Positions 1 to 7,027 of a stretch of 25,850 nt of DNA are shown here, one piece after another. The notes beneath the pieces are model-generated. The model saw only the letters and a list, made by a program, of their open reading frames with translations. It was not told the origin of the DNA and searched no databases. The position numbers and the translations under genes are program-made. Within the stretch, counting starts at the first letter, position 1; the number at the start of each line of letters is the position of its first letter. The stretch comes from a virus: IMG/VR virus record IMGVR_UViG_3300044858_002264, positions 1 to 25,850 of that record; one strand, written 5' to 3'.

Positions 1-82
1 AACGCAACGCCTGCATCAGCGCGACGCAGCACGCCAGCCATGCGGCCAGGGAGACGGCGGCGGTGGTCAGGAGGTCGGTCAT
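1..82 (-). CDS. Start of a hydrophobic (membrane or secreted) protein, truncated by the window edge
   Basis: Only the first 27 codons are inside the window. They begin MTDLLTTAAVSLAAWLACC and continue hydrophobic, like a transmembrane helix or signal peptide. The ATG at 82 overlaps the stop of the LamG gene (ATGA at 82-79), the junction style used throughout this operon, which supports the start. A holin or another lysis or membrane protein would fit a position after the tail fibres, but that is only inference from position. The rest of the gene is outside the window and its function cannot be assigned. Confidence 0.5.
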   Translation of the reverse strand, partial: MTDLLTTAAVSLAAWLACCVALMQALR

Positions 83-1086
83 GTGAGGGACCACTTGGAG
101 ATCAGGTAGTTCTCCACTGCGGCGCGGTCGGTGTTGCCGAGCGCGGAGTTGTACAGAATCACTTCCGCAATGTTTGCGCTGGCTGGGTTGTAGTACGTTC
201 CTAGGTACTCTTGAATCCCGATCCGAACTATTGCCGATGTGTTGTCCGGCGATTGCGCTCCGTCGCCAGACGTGATGGCCGCATCCATCTGCAATGCAGC
301 CCCGTTCCTGTACGCGCCTGCCTGCTGGAACGATCCGCTAGTGGCAGAAAAGGTGGCGACGATATACGAAGTAGCGGTCACAGTGGAACTTGTGAGCCTA
401 TTGCAAGTTCCAGACGAGGTGTCGTTGTAGATGGACAGCTTGTTTGAATCGGCGTGCCGCAGCAACCAGCCCTTGCCGTTCGTGTCCATCTTGTAGACAA
501 GCTCGTGATTTGCGCCAGTTGCGTTGCGTTTGTAAACGACGAAGGCAGTCAATCCGCCGGTGCTGGCGTCAAGAAAATCCGAGCCGTCCAAGAAGTCGTT
601 CGTACCGTCGAACAATAGCGTGTCCTTGCCGTTCTGCTGGCTCGCCTTCCGCAGCGGCCTGCTGCCGCTTGTCGCTTGCGTCATGTGCCGAGCGTTGCCA
701 GACTTGTCCTCCCAACGCGCCACGCCGCCATCGGCCGCGACGAGCGAGCCGCCCGTCGTTGCGTCGTACAAAGAACTGGCATCTGAGGCATCCAGCCAAA
801 GCTGCAACCCCGTCACGCTCGCGGGCGTGAACACTGCCCACGTCGAAAGCGCCGTCCGCACCCAAGTGTTGTTTTGCGGCGCAAGATAGAAATAGCTCCC
901 GTCATACGCGATTTGGCCCGCCGTACCGCTCGCCGTCGCAGACGCGGGCACGCTCGACCACGAGAGGCCAGAGCCGCCGCCGCCGCTCGACACGAACTCC
1001 CAGACGCTGCCGGTCCATTTGTATGTGCGGCCGTTCTGCGTGCTGGTCTGGTTGACTGACGGCGAGGATGGGAAAGAGAGTGGCAT
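79..1086 (-). CDS. Tail fibre/adhesin with LamG-like (concanavalin-type) domain, copy 2
   Basis: 335 residues. The N-terminus (about 1-34, MPLSFPSSPSVNQTSTQNG, then YKWTGSVWEFV) resembles short anchor segments of phage tail fibre proteins. A Gly/Ser linker follows, then a LamG/concanavalin-like beta-sandwich from about residue 92 (GLQLWLDASDASSLYD) to the end, closing with the family-like IAEVILYNSAL and DRAAVENYLISKW. Such domains usually bind glycans, so a receptor-binding or adhesin role at the tail tip is likely. The gene next upstream is a clear paralogue with a different N-terminus. The start at 1086 overlaps that gene's stop by one base (TGATG), and a GGGGGA run lies just upstream. The LamG fold is fairly sure; the ligand is unknown. 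Confidence 0.8.
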   Translation of the reverse strand: MPLSFPSSPSVNQTSTQNGRTYKWTGSVWEFVSSGGGGSGLSWSSVPASATASGTAGQIAYDGSYFYLAPQNNTWVRTALSTWAVFTPASVTGLQLWLDASDASSLYDATTGGSLVAADGGVARWEDKSGNARHMTQATSGSRPLRKASQQNGKDTLLFDGTNDFLDGSDFLDASTGGLTAFVVYKRNATGANHELVYKMDTNGKGWLLRHADSNKLSIYNDTSSGTCNRLTSSTVTATSYIVATFSATSGSFQQAGAYRNGAALQMDAAITSGDGAQSPDNTSAIVRIGIQEYLGTYYNPASANIAEVILYNSALGNTDRAAVENYLISKWSLT

Positions 1087-1985
1087 CAGCTAATCCCCCA
1101 CTTGGTCATCAGGTAGCTCTCCACTGCGGCGCGGTCGGTGTCGGAGAGTGCGGAACTGTATACCACTACCTCAGCAATGTTGCCGTTGAGCGAGTCGTAT
1201 AGCACGCCCGCGCTCGTTCCACCGCCAACCTCAACAGCCGCCGAGTTGTCGGCTACGCTCTGCACCGACCCGGATGCAGATACCGCAAGCGAATCGCCGT
1301 TTTTGTAAATTGCTGCTGACGACAGCGAGCCGCCAGAAGCCTTAAAAACTAGAACAGAATAACTGCTGGTAGAGACAGTGCTGGCAGTTTCTACCGTGGT
1401 CCGACCGCCGCTGTTGTCATCAAAGAAAAGCTTTAACTTGTTGTCGCTTTCCACAAGAAATCGCCATCCGCCCGAGGCGTCCTGCTTATTTATCAATTCA
1501 TGCCGCACGTCTGACGTTAGCGTCTTGAATACAACAAATACTGTCGCGGACTGGCCGGATTGCAGGTAATCACCAAAATCAGAGCCGATCAAAATATCAT
1601 CGCCGCGACTTGGCACGGCACCGGCCGCAAACAGCAACGTACCAAGCCCGTTCTGCTGACCCGTCTTTCGTAGCGGCCTGTTACCGCTGGTCGATTGAGT
1701 GAAGTGCCTCGCGTTGCCAGACTTGTCTTCCCAACGCGCCACCGCACCGTCGGCAGCGACCAGCGAGCCGCCGCTGGTGGCGTCGTATAGTGTCGAGGCA
1801 TCGGAAGCATCGAGCCAGAGTTGCAGGCCGGCAAGATTCGTCGGCACCAGCTCTCCAGGCCACGTCCCAGCCCGTTTGAGCGACTCGGCCTCGCGCAGCG
1901 TCCAAATGCCGCTGGCCGCAGAGTTGAAGCCGGCTGCCGCCGGCACGCGATTGAACCCGACGTAGCCGCCGCGTGGCCGGGTCAT
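1086..1985 (-). CDS. Tail fibre/adhesin with LamG-like domain, copy 1
   Basis: 299 residues. The N-terminal 44 residues contain GYVGFNRVPAAAGFNSAASG and then GIWTLREAESLKRAGTWP, an anchor-like segment I recognise from other phage fibre proteins. A LamG-like domain begins near residue 53 (GLQLWLDASDASTLYD) and ends with IAEVVVYSSAL and DRAAVESYLMTKWGIS. The first 70 or so and last 30 residues of the domain match the downstream paralogue closely, while the middle, probably the exposed loops, has diverged. The middle is also AT-richer by eye (about 1250-1600). The start overlaps the preceding gene's stop (ATGA, 1985-1982). The likely role is host-surface carbohydrate binding at the tail tip; the target is unknown. 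Confidence 0.8.
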   Translation of the reverse strand: MTRPRGGYVGFNRVPAAAGFNSAASGIWTLREAESLKRAGTWPGELVPTNLAGLQLWLDASDASTLYDATSGGSLVAADGAVARWEDKSGNARHFTQSTSGNRPLRKTGQQNGLGTLLFAAGAVPSRGDDILIGSDFGDYLQSGQSATVFVVFKTLTSDVRHELINKQDASGGWRFLVESDNKLKLFFDDNSGGRTTVETASTVSTSSYSVLVFKASGGSLSSAAIYKNGDSLAVSASGSVQSVADNSAAVEVGGGTSAGVLYDSLNGNIAEVVVYSSALSDTDRAAVESYLMTKWGIS

Positions 1986-2464
1986 ACGTCACCGCCATTG
2001 TCGGGCGCAGGCCCGGGCGACGTCTCGGCACTCGCCGCCGCGCGTGCCGCACCGTAGGCAAGCATCAGCGACTCGAACTCCGCGAACGTCAGCGTATGAC
2101 GCTGGCCGGCCATGTCGGTGACGACGCAAGGCTGATTCACACCGAGGGTCGCCGCCCGCGACGCGAGCACATAGAGCCCCGTGAGCAGGGCAACGTCGTC
2201 AGGTTGCCACCCGAGCCGCCAGCCGCCCGGCGTCTCCCAGCCAGCCTCCAGCCACGTCGGCTCCGTAGGAGGAGGGAACAGCAGGTCAAGGTCTTCCTGC
2301 GTCAGTTCCGAACGACTCCATCCCGCAGCGACGAGCACCGCCTGGTCCGCACCCCACTGGGCCGGATCGGTACGTGTCGAGCCATCCGGCATCCGCACGC
2401 GAAATGGCAGCGCAATCGCCGCCACGCCGTCGCGTCGCCAACAGGGATCGCCGAGAGCAGGCAT
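1982..2464 (-). CDS. Fibre-associated protein with DUF4376-like C-terminal region
   Basis: 160 residues. The C-terminal part, about residues 85-140 (DVALLTGLYVLASRAATLGV, then HTLTFAEFESLMLAYGAAR), resembles the DUF4376-type region of proteins encoded beside tail fibres in many phages. The N-terminal half is rich in Trp and Pro (DPAQWGADQAVLVAAGW). It lies between a small beta-rich protein and the LamG adhesins, with overlaps at both ends (TAATG and ATGA). AGGAG stands eight bases before the ATG. It may be a fibre accessory or assembly protein. The domain match is from memory and moderate; no catalytic motif is seen. Confidence 0.7.
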   Translation of the reverse strand: MPALGDPCWRRDGVAAIALPFRVRMPDGSTRTDPAQWGADQAVLVAAGWSRSELTQEDLDLLFPPPTEPTWLEAGWETPGGWRLGWQPDDVALLTGLYVLASRAATLGVNQPCVVTDMAGQRHTLTFAEFESLMLAYGAARAAASAETSPGPAPDNGGDV

Positions 2465-2838
2465 TACGCGAACTCCTGGTATTCGCAGTCAAACGTCAAG
2501 TCGCCCGCCGCACTCGCAATCACGCGGATGTCATGCCCCTCGGGGACAGATAGCGAGGCGTAATCGTCATACACCCGCAAGCTTGCGTCGGCGGGCACTG
2601 TGATCGTGTTGATGATCGCGGTCGAGTTCGTGCCGCTGAATCGCAGGATCGACACGTCGGCGGCGTTTGTGCCGTCGATGTTGTTTACATCGAGCCGCGT
2701 CACCCGCAGCACCGTGCTCGAAGCCGAGCCACACGAAACAATAAGCGTGGCACTCGTGCCGGTCGCCGTGGCGATCGGGCCGCACGCCATGCGGAGGTAT
2801 ACGGTCGAACTTGCGGAGCCGATGTTGGGAGCAGCCAT
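2464..2838 (-). CDS. Small beta-rich probable virion protein, unknown
   Basis: 124 residues, rich in Ser, Thr, Val and Ala with alternating hydrophobic residues, suggesting a beta-sandwich. The stretch VTRLDVNNIDGTNAADVSIL resembles small structural proteins found beside tail fibre genes in environmental phages. The end (DLTFDCEYQEFA) reads like a closing strand. GAGGTGA stands four bases before the ATG at 2838. The repeat-built tail fibre lies four bases upstream and the DUF4376-like gene overlaps its stop. A minor tail-tip component is the best guess. No enzyme motif, signal peptide or membrane segment is seen. Confidence 0.7.
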   Translation of the reverse strand: MAAPNIGSASSTVYLRMACGPIATATGTSATLIVSCGSASSTVLRVTRLDVNNIDGTNAADVSILRFSGTNSTAIINTITVPADASLRVYDDYASLSVPEGHDIRVIASAAGDLTFDCEYQEFA

Positions 2839-2842
2839 TAGT

Positions 2843-3895
2843 TCACCTCAGAAGCCAAACGATTGTTCGAGACGCGCCGCCACCGCTGCCGCCACCGGCC
2901 TCCACCGTGATCGTGCTGCCTGCGGTGCTTACTGTGACGTTAGCACCGGCGGCAAGTGTCAGCGTGCCTGAGAGCCCGTTGATACTCGTCAACGTGTAGC
3001 CCGTGATGTCGCTGGTCGTGTGGGTGTGGATTGAAGCGGCCGCGCCAACTTGGGCGGCAGTCGGCATCGCGTGGACGTGGTCGGCTCGGCTCGCATCGCC
3101 GGACGTTCCGGCCGACGCCGTGCCGAGGGGCTGCGGCGTCTCGTCGGCAAGGTTGACGCTGCCGGGCACGCCGCGGGGGATTGTGAAGTTCAGCGTGACC
3201 GTGTTGCCGCTTGTGACCGCGTCGACCTTGGCCGACGTGCCGGCGTCCCCGGTCGTCACCGTCCCCGCCTGAATCGACGTGTACGGCCCAACCTCGCCCT
3301 GCGGCCCGCGAGGTACGACGAATGAGATTTGCTGCGACGGCGAGTTGCCGGTGATGCTGACGCTGGCGGTTGTTGCCGAGGTCGTGCTGACGCTCCCAAC
3401 GGTCAGTGTGTTTGGCGGGCCCGCCGGGCCTTGAGGCAGCACGAAGCTCAGAGCCTGCGACGGTGCCGAACCGCTGATGCTCACGGCCGCTGTCGTGCCT
3501 GTCGTCACGCTGCCGATCGACAGCGAGTTCGCAGGACCGACCGGCCCTGGCTGCAAGACAAACGAGAGTTGCTGCGACGGCGCGCTGCCGCTGATTGTCA
3601 CGGCCGCGGTCGTGCCCGTCGTCACGCTGCCGACAGAGAGCGAGTTCGCCGGCCCCGCGCCCCCGGTCTGCCCGCGTGGTATCGAGATGTCCCACTTCTG
3701 GGCGAACGCGGAGCCTGAATTCACCACCGTTGCGGTCTGCGTCGGCTCGAGCGTCTTGACGGAGCCGATCGCGATTGTCGTGGCCGCTCCGCTGCCGCCG
3801 CCGTCCCCGCCCACCGACACGTTGACTGTGTCGCCGTTGCCCACGACGCTGTTGATGCTCGTCGAGCCGACGACAACGACGCTGATTTCGCTCAT
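2843..3895 (-). CDS. Repeat-built tail fibre protein with collagen-like turns and HxH motifs
   Basis: 350 residues. Residues 41-248 are five imperfect repeats of 39-44 residues, each of the form S-L-x-V-G-S-V-T-T-G, SGSAPSQ, LSFVLP and a Gly-Pro-rich turn such as GPAGPPN. This unit is typical of trimeric phage fibre shafts. Beyond it, DHVH (272-275) and IHTHTTSDITG (289-299) give the histidine pairs found near metal-binding collars of fibre tips. A short beta-rich end with a GGGSGGG linker closes the protein (ASRTIVWLLR). The fibre probably reaches from the baseplate toward the host surface. The start overlaps the previous stop (ATGA, 3895-3892). Units 2 and 3 are almost identical, suggesting recent duplication. 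Confidence 0.82.
   Translation of the reverse strand: MSEISVVVVGSTSINSVVGNGDTVNVSVGGDGGGSGAATTIAIGSVKTLEPTQTATVVNSGSAFAQKWDISIPRGQTGGAGPANSLSVGSVTTGTTAAVTISGSAPSQQLSFVLQPGPVGPANSLSIGSVTTGTTAAVSISGSAPSQALSFVLPQGPAGPPNTLTVGSVSTTSATTASVSITGNSPSQQISFVVPRGPQGEVGPYTSIQAGTVTTGDAGTSAKVDAVTSGNTVTLNFTIPRGVPGSVNLADETPQPLGTASAGTSGDASRADHVHAMPTAAQVGAAASIHTHTTSDITGYTLTSINGLSGTLTLAAGANVTVSTAGSTITVEAGGGSGGGASRTIVWLLR
3152..3775 (-). repeat. Five tandem repeats coding for the fibre shaft
   Basis: The DNA coding for residues 41-248 of the fibre gene is built of five units of 117-132 bases. Units 2 and 3 (residues 85-123 and 124-162) are the closest pair. Units 1, 4 and 5 have diverged, mainly in the Gly-Pro turns. 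In-frame unit gain or loss would change the fibre length. Confidence 0.8.
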
Positions 3896-4212
3896 GGAGC
3901 CACCGCCGTCACGCTGCCGCTGACGATCGTGCGGGTGATTTCACCGGGCGCGACCCAGCGGAGAAACCAGCGGTAGTTCTCGTTCGGGCTGAGAAGGGCC
4001 GTCTGGACCTCGGAGAGGCCGATGATCATCGACCCGGCCGTCACGTTCGTGATGCCGATGGTCGGGGCAACGACCGTCTGGCCGAAGCTGTTGATCGTCC
4101 CCATGCCGCCGCCTGCGCCGGTGGACGTGCTCCGGTAGACGTAGCTGGTGAACGTGTGAGACGTGATATCCCGTTGCAGGTTCACGGCAAGATTCACCTC
4201 GTCCCCAGGCAC
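3892..4212 (-). CDS. Probable baseplate/tail-tip Ig-like protein (BppU-like candidate)
   Basis: At least 106 residues from a GTG start. The sequence is beta-rich: VPGDEVNLAVNLQRDITSH is followed by a GAGGGMG loop and ITNVTAGSMIIGLSEVQTAL. The plan of a polarity-alternating domain with a closing WFLRWVAPGEITR strand recalls N-terminal Ig-like domains of BppU-type baseplate proteins, but the resemblance is loose. The stop overlaps the tail fibre start, so it probably acts in fibre attachment. The start is uncertain: the frame stays open back to 4270, and the only strong ribosome binding site (GAGGTGA) sits before an ATC codon at 4257, not before the GTG at 4212. The ATC start would add 15 residues, reading (M)ATFSQLPGDLGIQL. 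Confidence 0.65.
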   Translation of the reverse strand: MPGDEVNLAVNLQRDITSHTFTSYVYRSTSTGAGGGMGTINSFGQTVVAPTIGITNVTAGSMIIGLSEVQTALLSPNENYRWFLRWVAPGEITRTIVSGSVTAVAP

Positions 4213-4269
4213 GAGCTGAATTCCCAGGTCGCCTGGGAGCTGGCTGAAGGTAGCGATGGCGTCACCTCG

Positions 4270-4569
4270 TCAATTGTGGGGCGCTTCGCCGGTCTTCTTC
4301 ACGACCGCCTGCTTGATTTCCTGCTGGCCGGCGGCGATCTCTTGGAGGGTTTCGGCCTGCTTGTACTGGGTTTTCCCGATCTCGTCGAGGGTTTCCCTCG
4401 TGGAATCGAGGAACTCGGTGTGGGATTTGACGATCGGCACGAGCACGGTGCCGTGCAGCGTCACGGCCGCATCCCTGAGAAACCAGATCATCACGGCCAA
4501 GATGACGACAGGAACGCCGAACCTCTCGGCCACGCGGAACGCGGCCTCGGTGAACGATTCGCTTGACAT
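4270..4569 (-). CDS. Small membrane protein with coiled-coil tail
   Basis: 99 residues. One hydrophobic segment at about 18-37 (FGVPVVILAVMIWFL) follows a short polar N-terminus. The remainder is a charged helix rich in Glu, Gln and Lys (TETLQEIAAGQQEIKQAV type), likely a coiled coil. GGAG six bases before the ATG at 4569 decides the start over an in-frame upstream codon near 4650. Phages often encode such one-helix proteins near lysis genes, so a holin or spanin-like accessory role is possible, but no family signature is visible. It lies between the dNMP kinase and the baseplate gene. Its stop is directly followed by a strong Shine-Dalgarno sequence for the next gene. Confidence 0.7.
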   Translation of the reverse strand: MSSESFTEAAFRVAERFGVPVVILAVMIWFLRDAAVTLHGTVLVPIVKSHTEFLDSTRETLDEIGKTQYKQAETLQEIAAGQQEIKQAVVKKTGEAPHN

Positions 4570-4594
4570 CTGCCACTCCGCGGGAACTACAAAA

Positions 4595-4609
4595 TGTCGG
4601 CTAGTAGCC
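4595..4609 (-). repeat. Intergenic inverted repeat followed by GACA (site 1)
   Basis: On the minus strand an 11-base palindrome GGCTA-C-TAGCC (4609-4599) is followed at once by GACA (4598-4595). It lies three bases after the kinase stop. A near copy, with one base pair swapped between the arms, is at 7158-7172, and similar elements are at 20748-20764 and 22730-22745. The function is unknown; there is no T-run of a terminator. Confidence 0.5.
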
Positions 4610-4612
4610 TTC

Positions 4613-5155
4613 TTAAATTGTAGCACCAGCGAGTTGCAGTCTGAGGTCATCCAAGGTGCCCGAATTGTCGATGGTTCTGGCGACTAAGTGGTCGCCGACC
4701 CCGGCCTCGCTCGAGTGCGACGCCGCGGCGGCGTCAAGGCACCGCCACCCAGGCCGCGCGACCCTCCACACCTCGCCGCCCGCGTCAATGATCGCCTGCG
4801 CCTCGTTGTCGAACCGAACGTCGGTGATGACGCAGCTCAGGCCGGCGGCCAGCTCCGGCCTGATCCGCTCCAGGGTGATGCGAATCCAGATTTCGGGGTG
4901 AACTCCGTCCCTCCCCCACTCAGTTCCCAGGCTCTGGAGAAGCTGCCTCGGCGACTTGCCCAGCCAGGGGATCACGGCCTCCTTGACGGCCCGATCCTGA
5001 AGCCGACTGACGGGCAGGCCGGTGATCGTCGAAATGCACTGGTAGAGCCGATCGGCGAAGGCCACCTGCCGGAACGAGCAGCCGTCGGCATCTATAAGAA
5101 ATTCTGCCACTGTATTCTTACCAGCCCCCGCGGGCCCGCAGAGCCCAATCAGCAT
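4613..5155 (-). CDS. Deoxynucleoside monophosphate kinase
   Basis: 180 residues. A P-loop lies at the N-terminus (LIGLCGPAGAGKNTVAEFL, residues 2-20). ITDVRFDNEAQAI (Walker B-like region) and RQLLQSLGTEWGR fit the T4 gp1-type deoxynucleoside monophosphate kinase family, which converts dNMPs to dNDPs for phage DNA synthesis. The length is slightly below T4 gp1. The ATG at 5155 is seven bases after GGGAGG and overlaps the deaminase stop by seven bases (ATGCTGA), so the two are probably translationally coupled. With the deaminase upstream it forms a nucleotide-supply cassette. A role in an unusual base pathway is possible, but nothing in the sequence shows it. Confidence 0.85.
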   Translation of the reverse strand: MLIGLCGPAGAGKNTVAEFLIDADGCSFRQVAFADRLYQCISTITGLPVSRLQDRAVKEAVIPWLGKSPRQLLQSLGTEWGRDGVHPEIWIRITLERIRPELAAGLSCVITDVRFDNEAQAIIDAGGEVWRVARPGWRCLDAAAASHSSEAGVGDHLVARTIDNSGTLDDLRLQLAGATI

Positions 5156-5628
5156 GGAAAATCCCTCCCGTCGAAGCGAATCGTCACCCCTACGCTGCCG
5201 GCCAGGAGCCTCTGCCCGACGCCGGCCTCCTCGATCATCTCGCAGGCGACCTCGACTTTTTTCAGCCACCGGGCGGGGGTCGCGTTCCGCAGGCTGATCA
5301 GCCCGACGACCTCGCGGACTCCGGCGATGATGATCGCTCTGGCGCAGTCTGGGCACGCGAACCAGGGGCAGTAGAGGGTCGCGCCGGCCGTCGCAAAGCC
5401 TGCGGCGGCTGCCCGGTGGATGGCGGCCCGCTCGGCGTGCTCGATAAAGTCGTATTTGACTGGGGCCGAGAGCCGGCGATCGTTCCTCTTGACCCCAGGC
5501 GGGACACAGTTTGCAGCGTAGACCGTATGCCGGCCCGCTACCAGGATCGCCCCGTTCTGCGTGTTCGGGTCGTGCGAGTGGGTCGCGGCGTGCCGGCAGG
5601 CTTCGGCGAGATATTCGAGGTCAGTCAT
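5149..5628 (-). CDS. dCMP/cytidine deaminase family protein
   Basis: 159 residues. Zinc-dependent deaminase motifs are present: HAE at 64-66 (zinc ligand and catalytic Glu) and ACPDC at 91-95 (two Cys ligands), preceded by ATLYCPWF. The spacing fits the dCMP/ComE-type deaminase fold. The likely reaction is deamination of dCMP to dUMP, feeding dTMP synthesis, although related members act on other cytosine or guanine substrates. The stop overlaps the kinase start, and the ATG at 5628 overlaps the phosphoesterase stop (ATGA). The Shine-Dalgarno sequence is weak (GGGG), so coupling to the upstream gene is likely. No thymidylate synthase is visible in the window. Confidence 0.85.
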   Translation of the reverse strand: MTDLEYLAEACRHAATHSHDPNTQNGAILVAGRHTVYAANCVPPGVKRNDRRLSAPVKYDFIEHAERAAIHRAAAAGFATAGATLYCPWFACPDCARAIIIAGVREVVGLISLRNATPARWLKKVEVACEMIEEAGVGQRLLAGSVGVTIRFDGRDFPC

Positions 5629-6800
5629 TTCGTCGGCCCCGCAACGTGCATGGCGTGGAGCCCGCCCTCGGGCTTGTAGATGAAGCACTCCATCCCGCGG
5701 CGGGAGCCCAGGTAGCCGCTGGCCGCGTGCCACTCGTCGGCCGGCGCGATGGACGGGGCGGTGCGAATCGTCACCGAATCCTCGGATGCCAGGAACTTCT
5801 CTGCGGCCTGCCCGTGGAGGTGTCCTGTGTGGTACTCGCGATACCAGCACTCGGCCCACTGCTGCGCCGCCTCGATCGCCATAAGCTGCGGCAGCCGCTT
5901 CCTCGCGCGGTCACCGTGTGCCGCCCCCAGTAGGTTCGACCCATGCGAGACATACTGGCGGCGGGTGTAGTTGTTCGACACGACCACGCGGCCGTCGTTT
6001 CGGAACCGCTCGATCAGAATTCGCCGAAACGCCGTCGACAACATTTCGTCGTGGTTGCCCGGCACGACCAACAGGTCGGTCTGGGCCGTCTGCGCCGCCC
6101 GCTCGACGACGCCGATCAGGGCGCTGCATCCCGTGTTGAACACTTTCTGGATGCGTCCATCGTTGTCCTGCGGGGTGCCGGAGGTCGTCGCCCCCGCCGG
6201 CCCGTCGGAGTTGAAGAGGTCGCCCAGGAATAGAATCGTGCGGCGAGACGGCTTGTAGGTGTCGCCGATTTCGATGAGTTCATTGGTCGTGTCGCGGATC
6301 GTTGTTTCGGCGATCGAAATGTCGAAGTCGGTGTCGCCGGTCGATTTCGACCAGCAGTACCGGCCGACATGCGTGTCGGCGATGACCAGCACCTGCCAGA
6401 GGTCGCCTCGGCTTTTTCTCTGGATCGGCTTCTGCTTCGTCCTTGGCAGGCTCGCCCCGGCGATCATCGCCTCGACGATCTCCTTGACTCCTGGCCCCGC
6501 CTTGGGCTTGAGCCTCACCCAGACGCGGTGCAGCTCAGTGACCGTCGGCTCGCCGTTTGCGTCGGCGGTCGCCACCTCCCACTTGGTCGCCTCACTAGCC
6601 GCTACTTCGTAGCGGCTAGTGTCGGCCTCGATGTGCTTGAGGAGGTCATCGACCGTCTTAATTCGACGACTCGTCGATCTCGCCTCCAGCGTGTCGCCGT
6701 CGCGACGCTGGGTCACCTGCTCGGCGTCCAGTGCCGGTTTCGGTGTGACTCCGGCGGCGGCGGACGAGAGGATGTCGCCTGTCAGCCCTGAGTCAGCCAT
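5625..6800 (-). CDS. Calcineurin-like metallophosphoesterase
   Basis: 391 residues. The C-terminal two thirds carry the five metallophosphoesterase motifs in order: DTH (142-144), GDLF (193-196), GNHD (248-251), HGD (295-297) and GHLHG (326-330). These bind two metal ions for phosphodiester or phosphomonoester hydrolysis. The N-terminal 120 residues form a separate region, KTVDDLLKHIEAD followed by a beta stretch ending WVRLKP, perhaps a winged-helix or nucleic-acid-binding module. AGGTG stands five bases before the ATG. The start overlaps the upstream small helix-turn-helix gene by 19 bases. A nuclease, nucleotidase or DNA end-processing role would suit its neighbours, but the substrate is unknown. 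A perfect 13-bp hairpin lies inside its coding region. Confidence 0.85.
   Translation of the reverse strand: MADSGLTGDILSSAAAGVTPKPALDAEQVTQRRDGDTLEARSTSRRIKTVDDLLKHIEADTSRYEVAASEATKWEVATADANGEPTVTELHRVWVRLKPKAGPGVKEIVEAMIAGASLPRTKQKPIQRKSRGDLWQVLVIADTHVGRYCWSKSTGDTDFDISIAETTIRDTTNELIEIGDTYKPSRRTILFLGDLFNSDGPAGATTSGTPQDNDGRIQKVFNTGCSALIGVVERAAQTAQTDLLVVPGNHDEMLSTAFRRILIERFRNDGRVVVSNNYTRRQYVSHGSNLLGAAHGDRARKRLPQLMAIEAAQQWAECWYREYHTGHLHGQAAEKFLASEDSVTIRTAPSIAPADEWHAASGYLGSRRGMECFIYKPEGGLHAMHVAGPTK
6593..6621. repeat. Perfect 13-bp inverted repeat with 3-base loop inside the phosphoesterase gene
   Basis: The arms are CACTAGCCGCTAC (6593-6605) and GTAGCGGCTAGTG (6609-6621), exact reverse complements around a 3-base loop (GAA in the mRNA). 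It encodes residues 60-70 of the phosphoesterase (around TSRYEVAASE), between its N-terminal region and catalytic domain. No T-run follows. Confidence 0.9.
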
Positions 6801-7027
6801 CGTTGCACCTGACGGTATTTGGCGACCTTGTAGCCGCGGGCAGAGAGCTTCTCGATGATTGTCTTCGCCATCTGGCTGGCCGAGACGCCGGTCGCTTCGG
6901 AGGTCTTTCGCCAGGAGTCGCGGACCTCAAGGATTGCGCTTTGGTGTTCTTCTGACAGAGCGGTGAACCAGCTTTGGCTTCCTGACGACGGCCTTGCGCT
7001 TTCGAGAATCTCCTTCGCTAAGTCCAT
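6782..7027 (-). CDS. Small probable helix-turn-helix protein
   Basis: 81 residues from the ATG at 7027, which follows AAGGA by eight bases. The frame is open further upstream, but that part looks like a shadow of the overlapping ORF. The protein is helical: WFTALSEEHQSAILEVRDSW, then SASQMAKTIIEKLSARGYKV and YRQVQRWLTQG. The last segment looks like a recognition helix of a DNA-binding domain. It could be a small transcription regulator or a DNA-binding partner of the phosphoesterase, whose start it overlaps by 19 bases. The 5-prime end overlaps another small ORF by about 100 bases in another frame. The function is inferred only from helical pattern and size. Confidence 0.65.
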   Translation of the reverse strand: MDLAKEILESARPSSGSQSWFTALSEEHQSAILEVRDSWRKTSEATGVSASQMAKTIIEKLSARGYKVAKYRQVQRWLTQG

